Source: Proteromonas lacertae
Taxonomy: Eukaryota; Sar; Bigyra; Opalinata; Proteromonadidae
NCBI GenBank assembly: GCA_002245135.1
Contig: NGBS01000583.1
Span: 434,001-498,000, forward strand
Direction: 5' to 3'
DNA length: 64,000 nt
Positions 1 through 12,076 of this stretch are shown piece after piece. Position numbers and translations under genes: made by a program. The number at the start of each line of letters is the position of its first letter. Positions within the stretch are counted from its first letter, which is position 1. The notes below the pieces were generated by a model. The model searched no databases and had not been told where the DNA came from. It saw only the letters and a list, made by a program, of their open reading frames with translations.

Positions 1-590
1 ATTCAAACTACGTAATGGACGAAGTACTCTTAATGCTCTTAGAAATGACACTTTTGGTACACCTGGTACACTTGTCAATATGCCTGATATAACAACTACA
101 AAATCTATCCAATTCCAACCATCACGAAGATAGGATCCCTTACCAAATATAAATCCCATTGCGATTATTTTCAAAACTGCTTCGCATATGAAGATTATAG
201 TAAACGGAAGTTCTACATAATCCATAAGTGCATTTGCTAGAGATGTACAAGGCTCTAGTGTCTCTGGATTAATTCCATGGTATATAGGCTCCTATTGAAA
301 ATATATTTACAAATAACAATACATTTTGATCTATAATAACACATTTATAATCTGATAAAGCCAAAAATATCGAATTTACTAAAATAAGGAACAATATGAA
401 TGCATCAAAATATGGATGAGTTATAATATAGACCATAAATTTTCTAAACCTACTATCTTCATCAAACAGGAATAATGAATTATCTGCATATCGATACGAC
501 TTCCCATGCATAAAAAAATTGTATGCACAGCTTTCTTCATATATTCTGCCCTTTCTATTGATATAAATACATTGCTATATACTTCTCCAT
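1..590 (-). CDS. Voltage-gated Ca2+/Na+ channel alpha subunit, 5' part (cut by window start)
   Basis: N-terminal part of a four-domain-type voltage-gated cation channel of the plasma or ciliary membrane. Start taken as the ATG at 590. A 16-nt intron (555-570) and a 19-nt intron (292-310) keep the frame open. The protein shows the S1 helix ([19 protein letters not shown]), an S2 segment ending in [11 protein letters not shown], the [16 protein letters not shown] signature of S3, and an S4 with spaced arginines ([11 protein letters not shown]) where the window ends. These motifs are typical of CaV, NaV and NALCN-type repeats; the pore and selectivity filter lie outside the window, so the ion cannot be assigned. 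The first intron is inferred only from frame and the GTAT...TAG pattern, so the exact start is less certain than the family. Confidence 0.85.
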
Positions 591-923
591 TAAACTAATT
601 TTTATATTTTCGTTATTTTGATTAACATGAGAAAAACTCGATCACTGTACTTTTTGATAACTATACATATACAACATCTTTTTCAAATCTATATTAGGAA
701 TAGATTTAGAAAAAGAATAGTATATGAATTTAGACAATGCTATGTATTTCTGAAACAAATAAAATGAAAGAAGAATAAGTGTTCTATAGTTAAATCTAGG
801 TTGTTTTGTTGTTTAAGTTGGTAGTTATTATGTCTTTATCGATATTTGAAACAAAATAATATAAACATCTATAATAAAATTTCTATAATTCAAAAAGAAA
901 AACCCAATTACACACAACTACAA
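591..923. other. Spacer upstream of the channel gene
   Basis: About 330 bases of AT-rich DNA between the channel start and the stop of the receptor gene, both on the minus strand. It should hold the channel promoter and the receptor 3' end. I see no open frame, RNA gene or long repeat. Confidence 0.5.
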
Positions 924-3900
924 TCACATACTCTTCTGACTATTTCCAGCAGCTAATCCAGTTGCACTAGTACTTTGCATACCTGACATGGCAATAGCTA
1001 TACCAGATTTCATTCCACTATTACTACTATTATTACTTCTTACAGACACTACTTTAGATCTAAATACACCACCAAAACCAGCATTCTCCCATTGTGGAGG
1101 TTTGTCAAAACCATTGACGAGTAAAGCATTAAATTAAGAAATACAATTCAATTGATAAATATATAATAAATAAAAAAGATATAATATTCTCTACCACTTA
1201 TATAAATACCATCTTGCATCACTTTCATAAACACTGCACTTTGAGCTTGAGGTTCCATCTTTGCATAGTTATTATACCAATTCATTAATGTTTTAGCACC
1301 TTCAAAATGAGCTGATGATTGGAATGTATAAAATGCATTTACATTAATCAAATCTTCTATTTCAGTCATTGCTTTATCAAATATATCTAATGTTAAAACA
1401 CTTGATTCCATTTCTTTAGTTATTTGTTTTTTCATAGAATCATTAATATTGATTTCTAAATCACCTTTTTCAGATATAAATCTATTGTAAATATGAACAA
1501 TACATTCATGCATCAAATCTTCACCAATCTGATCTACTGAATTTCTTAATTCATTCACAGCTTCCCAAAATATGATATTTTCTTCTTGTAATAAATCTTT
1601 CATATGTTTTTGCAAATACATTCTAGTTATTGGATTTTTCAGTACTTGAGAAAACATGGATTTATTATCTGGTGAAATATCTGGATTTCTAAATAAAAAC
1701 CATTGTTTATATGGTGTTAAACCAATCATCACAAATATCAATAGGAATATAACAGCTACATAAATATAACCAATGACAACTTGATTTGGAAAACCATTTT
1801 CTCTAATAAATGAAGTTAATGGATTTATAAACAATATCAAACTACCAATACCACAAACTCTTGTTACTTGAAGAGTTGCTTTACCTAATTCAGCTTTGGA
1901 AGTCATAATCTTTACTGCATAACCTATATTGATAAGCGCAATTAACATCTAAATATATTATTATATATATTTATATACGATAAGAATATCTACAAAACCA
2001 TTCTTAAGACTATCTGCACTCATGCAAGATGTAACGATAACTAACTGTCCATTTAACACATCTTCCCAATCATCATAAAATGGAGAAGTTAAATAAAGGA
2101 TAATTGCTTCTAAAACTAATACTGGAAGGAAAAATTCTAAAAGATAAAATATATCTTTTATGAAGATAATATCATTATTAACATATTTCTATATTATTAA
2201 TATTATGTTTATATATACAGTATTTATTTGCATTAAAGTAACCCACATCGCTGTTGCGATAAACGAATAACCAAGACCTCTAAAAACGTGATAAACTGTA
2301 CAAGTTGATTCTTTCAAATCTCCAATAGCTAATGTCATAGCAGAAATAACTAACAGCATCATTCCAACTGAATATGTATAAAAGAACAATGGAGCTAATA
2401 AAGCTCTTAATTCAGAAAACTTTTTAATCTGTTTCACAGCAGTATAAATCATTGTAAATAAAACAAAAGCACAAACAATAACAGTAAAACTAATAAAAGC
2501 ACCTCCATCAATCCATTCACAGGGAATTGTTTCAGGATCTGGAAGTGTCATTCCATCTCTACAGTAACTTGTATTTCTCCTTGAATAAACTACATCTCTG
2601 TAGTAATTACTACATTCTCCTAATGTAAATGTATAGTCCTTAGCATTGCAATCAATATTCTCTATTTTCACTGGTGTTAGAATAGCAGTATAACATTCAA
2701 TATTATCACCAGCTGGTGAGAATGTAATTACTAGATTATCATCATATTCTTTAGTTAAATCATATTCAAAAGTATATTTTACAGATTTCTTTACAAGAAG
2801 TTGGATTTGTTTGCCTTGATCATAATTTAATATCTTTACAGCATTACTTCCAGTCGATATAGTAAACAAACCATCATACAAACCTGTATTTTTTATTGTT
2901 AATGTTGCATTTGCTTTAGTTTCTCCGGTTGTATATTTAAATGTAATAACAGATGGTTCTACAACCCAAGATGCACCATATAACTCATTTTCTGGAATAG
3001 CAGCAACTAACGCATACTGATATTTCTGAGCAACATTCCATGTAACATAATACTTATAACCATTTTTCCAACTATCTACTAACAAATGGTCTTCAATTCC
3101 ACTATTTATTATACCCCACAATTTACTCCATTCAGAATCAGATGTAGTTAAATATATATCTTTATTGTAAAAATAAGACATATTAGCAGTTTCATTATGA
3201 AATAATTCAACCATTGCTGGATCAGTTGCACTTACTATTGCACCATTTAATGTTGACATTAAGAAGTAGAATCCGTTTGTAGTTGGCTTTGCATCATTTG
3301 TAATATCTCCAAACACATCATCTATGGCAATATCAGCAATTAATTGACCATAATATCTGCTTTCGTTATGAGCAGTGCTAAATTCATAAAGTGGTCTTAC
3401 ATATTCAGTCATTAATACATGAGCATTTTGATCTGCTGTTGGTCTAGTCCATGAAGCAGGAGGTTTATATCCTCCTGCCATTGGTAAAAATGGAAGGGCA
3501 GGAACAAGCATAGGATACCACATATATTGTTGTTGAAATAAACATCCTGCGAAAAATGGAAATTGAAATTTTGGATAATATATTTTCATTGCTATTAGCT
3601 GGTTTATTCCAATCAAAAGCCATACAGACAATCCACCTCCCATTGAATTTAACACTTGCGGTAATCTATATTAAATAATTAGAATATAATATACATTTCT
3701 ATAGCATTAAGAACAGTCTTTTTTAATGCTTTATCTAAAAAATCATCATCAAATGGTTCATCAAAATATGATGTATCAAAAGGAATTTTAAGCATTTCAC
3801 TAAGCATTGTCAAATTTTCTCTTGCAAAAGAATTATTCAAAAAACCAATTGGATATTGCAAAGCCTGATCGAATGCGATTTGAACTTCAGGATCATGGGC

Positions 3901-4188
3901 ATGTGGGAAATTAACACCAGGAGCAATAGGGACTTCAACTTTATCACATGATCTAAATAATAGTCTATCACTCCTAGATTTCATTTTCATCAAACTTTCT
4001 GCAGTTTGTTCAACTAATCTTTCAGTTGCATCATAATCACTAGTCTTTGAAAACATCTCGTTTGACAATTTTCTTTTGATCTTTGAAACAGAACAGAAAT
4101 CCTCACTATTACATGATAAAGCGATGTAAATATACCATAACACAAGTGAAACTGTGTACACAAAGATTAATAGAGAGATTTTAATCAT
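924..4188 (-). CDS. Cache - seven-transmembrane - RGS hybrid receptor
   Basis: Predicted plasma-membrane receptor of about 1,050 residues. Order: a signal-anchor-like N-terminus; a large extracellular region whose end resembles a Cache/PDC sensor (YYVTWNVAQKYQYALVAAIPE); an Ig-like stretch and a cysteine-containing linker; seven hydrophobic helices; an RGS domain (about 120 residues, from NPITRMYLQKHMKDLLQEENI to NWYNNYAKMEPQAQ); and a Ser/Gly-rich tail. RGS domains accelerate GTP hydrolysis by G-alpha, so receptor and off-switch would be in one chain. At least three GTAT...TAG introns are needed, for example near 3670, 2195 and 1950. The tail is reached only by removing an AT-AC intron (1121-1182); otherwise translation stops soon after the RGS domain. 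Similar 7TM-RGS proteins are known in several protists and in plants. Confidence 0.85.
1121..1182 (-). other. Candidate U12-type AT-AC intron in the receptor gene
   Basis: On the minus strand this 62-nt segment begins ATATCTTTTT and ends GCTTTAC, with TTTCTTAAT about a dozen bases before the end. These match the minor-spliceosome 5' site (ATATCCTTT) and branch site (TTCCTTAAC). No AG acceptor exists between the upstream frame and the clearly coding downstream exon. Removal in phase gives GREYFVNGFDKPPQW and continues to a stop at 924. A second intron with the same first ten bases lies in UBA5. Confidence 0.75.
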
Positions 4189-4649
4189 TCAAAAGAAATA
4201 AAACGAAAAAATAGAAATACAGTATTAAATGTATTTCTTATTACATACAATACCACCATAGTATAAAAAATATAGATGATAATATTGAAATAGACATATG
4301 TATATAATGCATGCGCCGATGTTAGAACAATTCTCTTGTGCTGTTATTAAATCATTCATCTGTTAAATCAAATTATTCTAACAATCTATGATAGCATTAG
4401 CATTTATATTAATATTTTTTCTATGACTACCATTGTACACACTTAATTAAAAAAATCACAATGAAAAAACTCTTTGAATAATCTATTAATTTTCACATAA
4501 AACAATAAAAAAAACATATCTTTAAAAAAACTAATTACATTAATCAGTAACATATTCATATAAATAACACAAATATTCACAGACTTGGATAGAGGATGAG
4601 AAAATTTATAAAGAATAATGAAAACATATGCACATATACATACAATATA
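4189..4649. other. Spacer between receptor and unknown gene
   Basis: About 460 AT-rich bases between two minus-strand genes. It contains the receptor's upstream region. I see no convincing open frame, RNA gene or repeat. Confidence 0.5.
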
Positions 4650-5960
4650 TCACAAACAAGGTTGTTTTCTCACTGATCCTTTCAAATTCTCAGATCCACC
4701 CGGATGTAAGGATATCCTATTACCTCCACTCACATCATGTTTCGTAATAGTAGATTCGCCACTGCCATGACCATTACTACCATGACCATTCTTACTAGAA
4801 TCTCTATTAATATCCTTCGTTGCTGTTGTTGTAATTGGAGCAACTTTTGTAGTAGTATACATTTGTGATCTAGCTGTTGACATTCTTGCACTAATTGGTA
4901 TATTCACATCCGATTCTTTCCTAGAACCATTACCACTTGGACAACCCATCACTCCTGTACCACTGAAATCAACTGCACTACTGGATGATGTCTTTGATAT
5001 TTTTGAATCTTTGATTGATTCTCGATATGGTCTGTAACTATAACCATATATCATTCTTATATCTAATATTAAATCACCTAATATTCGAGCAGGATCTGAT
5101 TCTAGACTACGATATTCATTTAGAAAAGGAGGAGGCACTTTCTTTATTACTCTAATGAAATGATTTAAACATGATTCTTTGGGGATTGGAATAGAAGTAT
5201 CTGAATATTTATCATAAAAATCTTTCCTTGCTTTTATTATAACATATTCATCTATAGTGATTATATGTTCAATTATTGTATTATGCAGTTTCTGAAGTGT
5301 ATTTCGTAGTGTGATACTATTGGCTATTATCTTTGTGATTTGAATCATTGAAATATTATTTTCATCATTGATACTTCTCATTGCATTTAACCAATCCATT
5401 ATTTTATTATCTGATAGATATGATTTGTTTATATTGTTAAATAATGAAACTGATTGTATATAAGATATTGTCCTATTTGTATTTATACCTGATACTGAAA
5501 GTAGAACTATTAATATAAAAATAATATGAACAAAGTTATACTTGGCACTTGATTTTCTAACGACAATAGTCCAAATGTGAATATAAAAATAATATAATTG
5601 TCTAATGTAACATGATCACAGTATTGTTGAAAGAATGATCTTATTAACTCTGGACACTCAATGTGAAGATACCGAATAAATGAATCCACTTTAATATATG
5701 GAGCTCGAGTGTCGTATGACCATAAACACAAGTATTTGTACTGCCACATTGCAATTTCGAAGTTGTTCACTAGTCTATAATACTAAAAATTATACAGCAA
5801 TATAATTGAGCTATTCGTGAGGCAATGGAATTTAGAGGGAAGATAGGGGTTGTTCTATAGCTACATCGGGAATAAGAGGTAAAATTCTTGTATGAATGGA
5901 ACTAAAAATATCTATATTCACTAAACATACCATCTGCTTCACCGTTATTAGTTCCGTCAT
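4650..5960 (-). CDS. Hypothetical protein with Ser/Gly-rich C-terminus
   Basis: A protein of about 410 residues that I do not recognise. The start at 5960 is inferred from a short first exon (MTELITVKQM) followed by GTAT...TAG introns that keep the phase; a third intron joins the exon ending SLENQVP to the segment leading into MDWLNAMRS. The first half is helical and rich in aromatics (ECPELIRSFFQQYC, weakly EF-hand-like). The middle is a helical region with PIPKESCLNHFIRVIKK. The last 110 residues are low-complexity Ser/Thr/Gly/Asn. There is no signal peptide and no membrane helix. It runs in the same direction as the receptor. Function is not assigned. Confidence 0.6.
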
Positions 5961-6359
5961 TTATATAATTGTGAAACGACTAAATAATTGTTTCTTCAAA
6001 AAGATGTAAAATATCAATGATTGGTGATTAAAAATGTAGTACAATATTTATTTCACATGTATGCGCATGAAGGAACATAGGATAGTATGTTGAATTTATA
6101 ATGGAACAGATAGTAATGTTTAACCAATCAAATAGAATATTATGTTCATATATATCCAGAATAGCCATTAAAGAATAATGGTATTAATAATTATTTGGCT
6201 GTTTGAAGAATAGATATTTCTATACCAAAAGTAGTTGTCAATTGATACATACTTAATGAAGTAAATCTACTCACTATTTAATGTTTTCAAATCATATGAT
6301 GATCTATTCACTTCAAAAAAAGAGAATGTAAACTTGACAGTCATTTTTACTCAGATACG
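5961..6359. promoter_or_regulatory. Divergent promoter region
   Basis: About 400 bases separate the start of the unknown minus-strand gene (5960) from that of the secreted PDZ-PA protein (6360, plus). It must carry both promoters. It is AT-rich, and I do not find the TCAARC/GYTTGA inverted repeat here. Confidence 0.45.
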
Positions 6360-8014
6360 ATGAAGTTTATTTCTTTTGTCCTAGTGGCGTTATTAGCAAT
6401 TTGTTTTGCTGAAAATGCAGAGGAACCTGATAAGAGAAAAATGGAACATGGAATGTACACAGTAAGCATACAATCAGCCGATCGTTTAGGAATGAATTTA
6501 GACGAAAGTTTAGTAGTTATTGGTGTTGGTATAACACAAAATATTGTTTATAAAACATAGAAAAAGGCAGTATTGCTTATAAAGCAGGAATTAGACAAGG
6601 TGACAAGCTTCTAAAAGTAAATGGTCATTTTATTGCAAGTTTACCATTAGAAAAAGTAGCTTATATCATAAATGAAGCGGAATTGCCAAGAAGACTCACC
6701 TTTCAAGGAGCTATATCAATGGTAGTAGATGAAAGTCAAGTAGCTCGTGAAGGACATCCAGGAGGTTAGTATAAAATATTTAATTAATAATAATATCTGT
6801 ATAGCAGTAGATTATTTTGGCGAACTGATAATAGTGATGGAATAATGGAAATAGAGTCAATGAGAGCTGAATTTGGAGGAAACTTATCCTGTACGCCAGC
6901 CAGAATCGTAGTTGCAGATCCAGAAATGGGATGTGCTCAATTAAAAAACAAAGCTGAAATAGAAGGTAATTATGTAGTTGTAAGAAGAGGTCAATGTACT
7001 TTAGTCGAGAAAATAGCTGATTTACAATGGGCACATGCGAATGGTGTAATAATAGTAAATGGAGAAACCATGGAAATGCAACAAATCACATCTCAAGGGT
7101 TAGAAATTGCTGATGTTATTGCTATTCCAATTATAATGGTTGATTATGAAGAAGGTAGTTTACTGATAGAAGCTGCAAAACAGAATTATACAGTTGGTGT
7201 TATGATGATGATTGAAGATAACTGTAAATTGGAGAAAATGATGGAAATGTTAAGTGTATTTTTATTAATAATTAATAATTATATATATATATATATATAT
7301 ATATAGGATCATTCAACCGCTTTATTAAAAGCAGCCAGAGAAGAAGAATTAAAACCTTACATGAGAGGTCCAGCTGGTACTTATATAATGAAAGAAAATA
7401 AAAAATTACAATTCGATTATTTAAAGGCTGAATATGGTGGTGAGATTGATTTTAATAAAGAATATGAAAGTGTATTAGTGAATGAAAGATATGGCTGTAA
7501 AGTAACTAATAATCACGAACTACATGAGAAACTAGTAGTTGCATATAGAGGAGAATGTACTTTGTTAGAAAAAGTATTAGCATTACAAAATGCTGGTGCA
7601 GTAATGGTATTATTGATAAATGACCAATGGGGTGTGATTCATTTGAAAAAAGCAGGTGAATTGCCTTGGGAACAAATTCATATACCTGTGATATTGGTAT
7701 CTGAGTATGCTGGTAAGGAATTAAGAAAACAGTTAGATCATAATAAGAATATGGTTCATATTAGATTTAAAGATAATCCTGAAGTTAGTGCTTTTTGGAC
7801 AAAATTGAATGAATTATCAGATCCTAAAGCTTGGAAAAAAGAGGAAGGATTGAGAAAGAAACAGTATAAGAAATTGTCTTTGATGTATCATCCTGATAAA
7901 CCAGATGGAAATGTTGATAGATTTGAAATGCTGTTGTATTGTTATGGAAATGCGAATTGGTTTTATTTAGAAGATAAGTCTGGAAGAATGATGGATGAAT
8001 TTTTACCTGGATAA
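6360..8014 (+). CDS. Secreted PDZ - PA - PA - J-like protein
   Basis: Protein of about 510 residues with a clear signal peptide (MKFISFVLVALLAICFA), so secreted or in the secretory lumen. After it comes a PDZ domain (residues about 30-115; KAGIRQGDKLLKVNGHF), then two protease-associated (PA) domains, each with a conserved RGxCT(L) turn (YVVVRRGQCTLVEK and VVAYRGECTLLEK). The end is a short J-like segment with the diagnostic HPD (KKLSLMYHPDKPDG). Three introns (32, 36 and about 50 nt; the last a long AT run) keep the frame. PA domains usually sit in proteases or sorting receptors, but no protease catalytic domain is present. J domains recruit Hsp70 (in the ER, BiP), but there is no HDEL-type retention signal. 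The exact job is unknown. Confidence 0.85.
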
Positions 8015-8068
8015 TTAATTAAGATATAAATAAATATTTTTTTTTGTGTTTTTTAAATTCTCTTTTGA

Positions 8069-8085
8069 ACAAGCTATGAGTTTGA
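8069..8085. promoter_or_regulatory. Palindromic promoter motif copy
   Basis: ACAAGC-TATGA-GTTTGA, an imperfect copy of the recurring TCAARC-N-GYTTGA inverted repeat, 35 bases upstream of the EF-hand gene start at 8120. Confidence 0.45.
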
Positions 8086-8119
8086 AAAGAATTGTTACAT
8101 CTTTTCTTTTTTATTGATT

Positions 8120-9548
8120 ATGTCAAGTACGCTTCCGTCCATCGCTTCAAAATCGTTGTCTCCTAGATCAACTGTGAAGCCTGCTTTAGGTGTAAGAGCA
8201 AAAACACCAGAGAAAGTATACATAATCATTTTCAATGTATAGTATCATTCAAAGGATGATCCACCACCACCAATGATAACTAAATCAGCAATTAAAGAAC
8301 TGTTTAACTTAATTGACTTAAATAGAGATGATTTCTTTAATCTCAAAGATCTTCAAGATTTTGTTGAGAAAAAGAAAATCCAACTAAAATTTACTGAAGA
8401 AAAATTAAAAGCCATGTATGCTGATGCTAATAGAGCAAACAAAAGAGCAATTAACTTGGAAGATCTTGTTTTCGCAATTGAACTGCGAAAATCAAGAGTT
8501 AAAGATGATCTTAAAACAAAAGAAGCAAGGTATACATATGTAGCAAGACCGCAACGTGATAATTGGATAGAATTGATCGAATTATCAGTATCTAAGCCAA
8601 AAGAGATATGGGATAAACCATTAATCGTAAAACAGGGTGAAACGGTATTAGCTGCATTTGAAAGAGATGTACCAGATGAACCAGTGATATATACTGCAGA
8701 TCATAACAAAATTGAACAATCTGTTGAAACAGTGGATGATAAAGAGTTAGAGCAATATACTAAATTAGATAATCCGTTACAAGCAGAGAGAGGATCATTA
8801 GATACTCCTTGGATTGATGACAAGAAAATTAAATTAGATCAATCAACAAATGGCTGTATGAAGATGGGATTTAATACAAAAGTATGTATTTGTTATTTAT
8901 ATATTAATAATATATTAGAAACAATATGAATACATGAGTATTCAAACAAATGCTCCAGTGTATCAACCAACTGAATCATCTTTTCAAAAAACTGCAAATA
9001 CTAAAGTTTCACCACCCAAAGTAACTACTAAACTTCCTCAATTAAGTCCACCTAAGCCTCCTCCACCGAAATCGAAAGATTTCGAAGTATATCATACACC
9101 AAGTGCTCCTGTTGATGCAAAAAAAGAAACAGCTGCATTTAGGTTGAAAGAGAAAGGTGCTTACCAAAATCCAAGAGATTATAAATATCGACCTGATTAT
9201 GATCCTTCTAAGGAGAATAAGCCTGATTTTACTCATAATATGCCACATGATTCATTATTACCTAGTAAAAACACCCCCAGTCGTGTGATTGAAAGAGGTG
9301 CTCCAGATCCAGAACCACCAGTATCAAAGGAGATAATGCCTCCTAGTAAAGACTTTAAAAAAGAGTTTCATCATGCTATTCCTAATCATCTACAAATAGG
9401 ATCCAAAGAAATACATCAAAGATTGCCTATAAATGATGGTGAAAAGAATGTAGCGATTAGAGATTTTGATGCAAAGAAGAATGTGTCTAAAAAGGATTTT
9501 GAAACTATGGTGAAGACTAATAAAAGTCCAATATCTAAACCAATATAA
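8120..9548 (+). CDS. EF-hand-like protein with proline-rich tail
   Basis: About 450 residues in three exons (27-nt and 36-nt GTAT...TAG introns near 8217 and 8881). The start is the ATG at 8120 (MSSTLPSIASKSLSPRS). Residues about 45-120 form an EF-hand-like pair (LFNLIDLNRDDFFNLKDLQDF then MYADANRANKRAINLEDL); the first loop has reasonable Ca2+ ligands, the second looks degenerate. The rest is charged, then rich in Pro, Lys and Ser (LSPPKPPPPKSKDFE), with no membrane segment. Its neighbour is ZMYND10, so a flagellar role is possible, but that is only inference. It could be a microtubule-associated axonemal protein. Confidence 0.65.
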
Positions 9549-9747
9549 AACATATATCAGTAGAAATTGTGTAAATTTCCAATATTTGTTGTATATATTA
9601 ATTTATACTCTATTATAATCAAATTATTTGTGTCTTTGCTTATCTAATCAAATAGAAAAGGAAATGTAAATAATTTAATAAGTTTGATTCTTATTTGAGT
9701 TCAAACCGTTATTCAAGCATCTTCTGTTTTATTCTTTATTTTTAATA

Positions 9748-11177
9748 ATGTCTACAGAAACTAATGAGTATATTATTACTTTTTTTACCCCTTTTAGAGA
9801 ACGAGCCATCATTATAACACCTTCAGATACAGATAGAATTGTTCAAAGCATTAGAAGATTCTCAATTGAAGAGGTTGGAACTAAAGAATGGTTAGTTCAA
9901 CATGAAAATATCCAAAAATTGAATTTACAAGAGCATCAAAATGCTATAAGCAATTCTGACCCATATGTAATGGAGAGTTGTTTGACTTATGAAAAAATGG
10001 AAGATTTATTACATGAAATGATTTTATGTGAAGCTTGGAGAGAAAAGGTATTTCCACAAGTTAGAAATCAAGTAATTGAGAAAAGTCCATTAGTTGGATA
10101 TTTTATTGTATAAATAATTAAGATATATATATGTAATAGTTATTTCAAGAAGCAACATTGATTAATTTCTTTGAAGTGTGTTTATTCTATGAAAGTAGTT
10201 GTGTAAGTTTAGGAGATAGTATAATTGATTTAATTGATTATTGTGTAAGAAAAATACGATATTTAAACTCCTCAGATTTACGAGACTATTTAGACAAAGA
10301 AGAAGAAGAAGAAGAAGACGAAGAAGAAGAAAAACAAAAGAATGACACAATCGACCAACAAAAGAGAGAAATTGAATATCAAAGTGCAGTAGCAGTATAA
10401 ATATATTAATATATTTATTAATTATAGAGTATTACTGTATTAAGATATATTTGTGAACATATCTCAGCTTTACCATCGTTTGTAATTCCACGAATGTTAA
10501 ATACTTATGATATTTTATTATCAATAATGCCATTATTAGATTTCCCACCTTGGACTAAAAGAACTAATGGAAAATGGTATAAATATATTGACAATAAATG
10601 GACTTTAGTTGAGCCAGCTCATTTAATGGATTTAACAAAAACAGAAGCACAAATTTGGCTGATTATATTTGATTTGTTATGTAATAATGACTGTAGAAGT
10701 TGTTATGAATGGAATGATTATAGAAGAGAAACTATATTGAAATGTAGAAAGTATTTAAATGCTGTATTAGTTGATCAATTACCAGTATTAAGCGATGTTC
10801 AAAGATATTTGGATGAATTAACAATTATGAAAACTGGTAGTGTTGATTCAAAGAAGAGTTTGATATTAGAAATAATTCCTGTTATTACTGAAGAAATATA
10901 TAAAAGTATAACTACTGAAAAGATAGAATATATTAAAGAGAATGTATTGGTAAGTGGAGATAAAGAAATTACTGAAGAATTAAAGAATCTTAGTGATTTA
11001 TATACTAATGATAATTTGGATGGTTTATTAGAGAAAGCTTATTGTAATAAATGTGGTAAAGAAGCTATTAAGAAGTGTGGTAGATGTAAAAATGTTAATT
11101 ATTGTAGTAGAGATTGTCAAGTGAGTGATTGGAAATCTCATAAACCAATATGTGACTTGTTTGTTAATAAAGTTTAA
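9748..11177 (+). CDS. ZMYND10: ZMYND10, dynein arm preassembly factor
   Basis: About 450 residues, the usual length for ZMYND10 (BLU). The N-terminal region carries family sequence (FSIEEVGTKEWLVQHENIQKL and ILCEAWREKVFPQV). The C-terminus is a MYND zinc finger with its Cys/His ligands in order (CNKCGKEAIKKCGRCK, then NYCSRDCQVSDWKSHKPIC). Two introns near 10111 and 10398 are GTAT...TAG. In animals ZMYND10 acts in the cytoplasm with LRRC6 and HSP90-type chaperones to mature axonemal dynein chains, so its presence indicates motile cilia. An acidic Glu-rich insertion (about 10295-10330) replaces part of the central linker and is lineage-specific. Confidence 0.92.
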
Positions 11178-11337
11178 TATTTGATTTGTGTTTTTGTTTT
11201 AATTTTTATGTAATACAACAATCATACAATTTGTAATTTTTTGTTAAGAAAGAAAGTATTGTTAACTTTCAAATGATTCACACAACAATTTATGAAAAAT
11301 TCAATTTTATTGAAAAAATATCCGTTTATAAATCAAC

Positions 11338-11350
11338 CAAACTAGGCTTG
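11338..11350. promoter_or_regulatory. Degenerate palindromic promoter motif
   Basis: CAAAC-TAG-GCTTG, a short-spaced version of the recurring inverted repeat. It lies 15 bases before the ATG at 11366, which supports that ATG over the in-frame one at 11273. Confidence 0.35.
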
Positions 11351-11365
11351 TTCGTTTCACTTTTT

Positions 11366-12045
11366 ATGGCGTTGTTTTTAGAGGAGAGGAACAAATACCT
11401 GCCTTATATGTTGAAGGCTTCAGATGTCTTCAAAAAGACGAAGCCTAAACCCAAAAAGAAAAGCCCAACAAAGAAAATGTTGTTAGAAGTATGAAATATA
11501 CTTTATACACTTTCTAGACTGGTTGGACTCCTACTTTATATCAGAGTGCAGAACAAAGAAAACATGCATTGAATATGTTGGAACTTAATCCAGTATTTTA
11601 CTAATTATATTGCATTTAGAGAAGACCAGAAGAGACTCCTGTGATAATACCAAATCCAAGACCAAGTTCACCGTATTATTACTTATATGATTATGTTATT
11701 TAGAGTTTATGAACATTTACCAGCAGAAGAGCCAGATGATGATAAGAAAAAAGTATTTTCTATATGTTATATATAATGTAATAGAATTTGTACATAAAAT
11801 TAGCAAAGAACATAATTGTTAGAAATGATTTAATTAAAGGATTACTTAAAGAAACATACTCAGATTGTATAATAAAAAATTAATATTCATATTATTTTAA
11901 ATAGTGGCAAAAGATTCAATAGCATCTGTAAGAGAAATAACTTACGAAATAGTAAAAGAAATTTTAAAATATGAAGAATTAGATAATAATGAAACATTTA
12001 TGTGGGATGATGAAGTTTATATATGTAAAATATACACAGATACAG

Positions 12046-12076
<31 letters not shown>

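Noticed and set aside
4690-4720. ATATCCTTA on the minus strand, a near-perfect U12 5' splice site.
   Set aside because: It lies in an open, uninterrupted exon of the unknown gene, and no intron is needed there.
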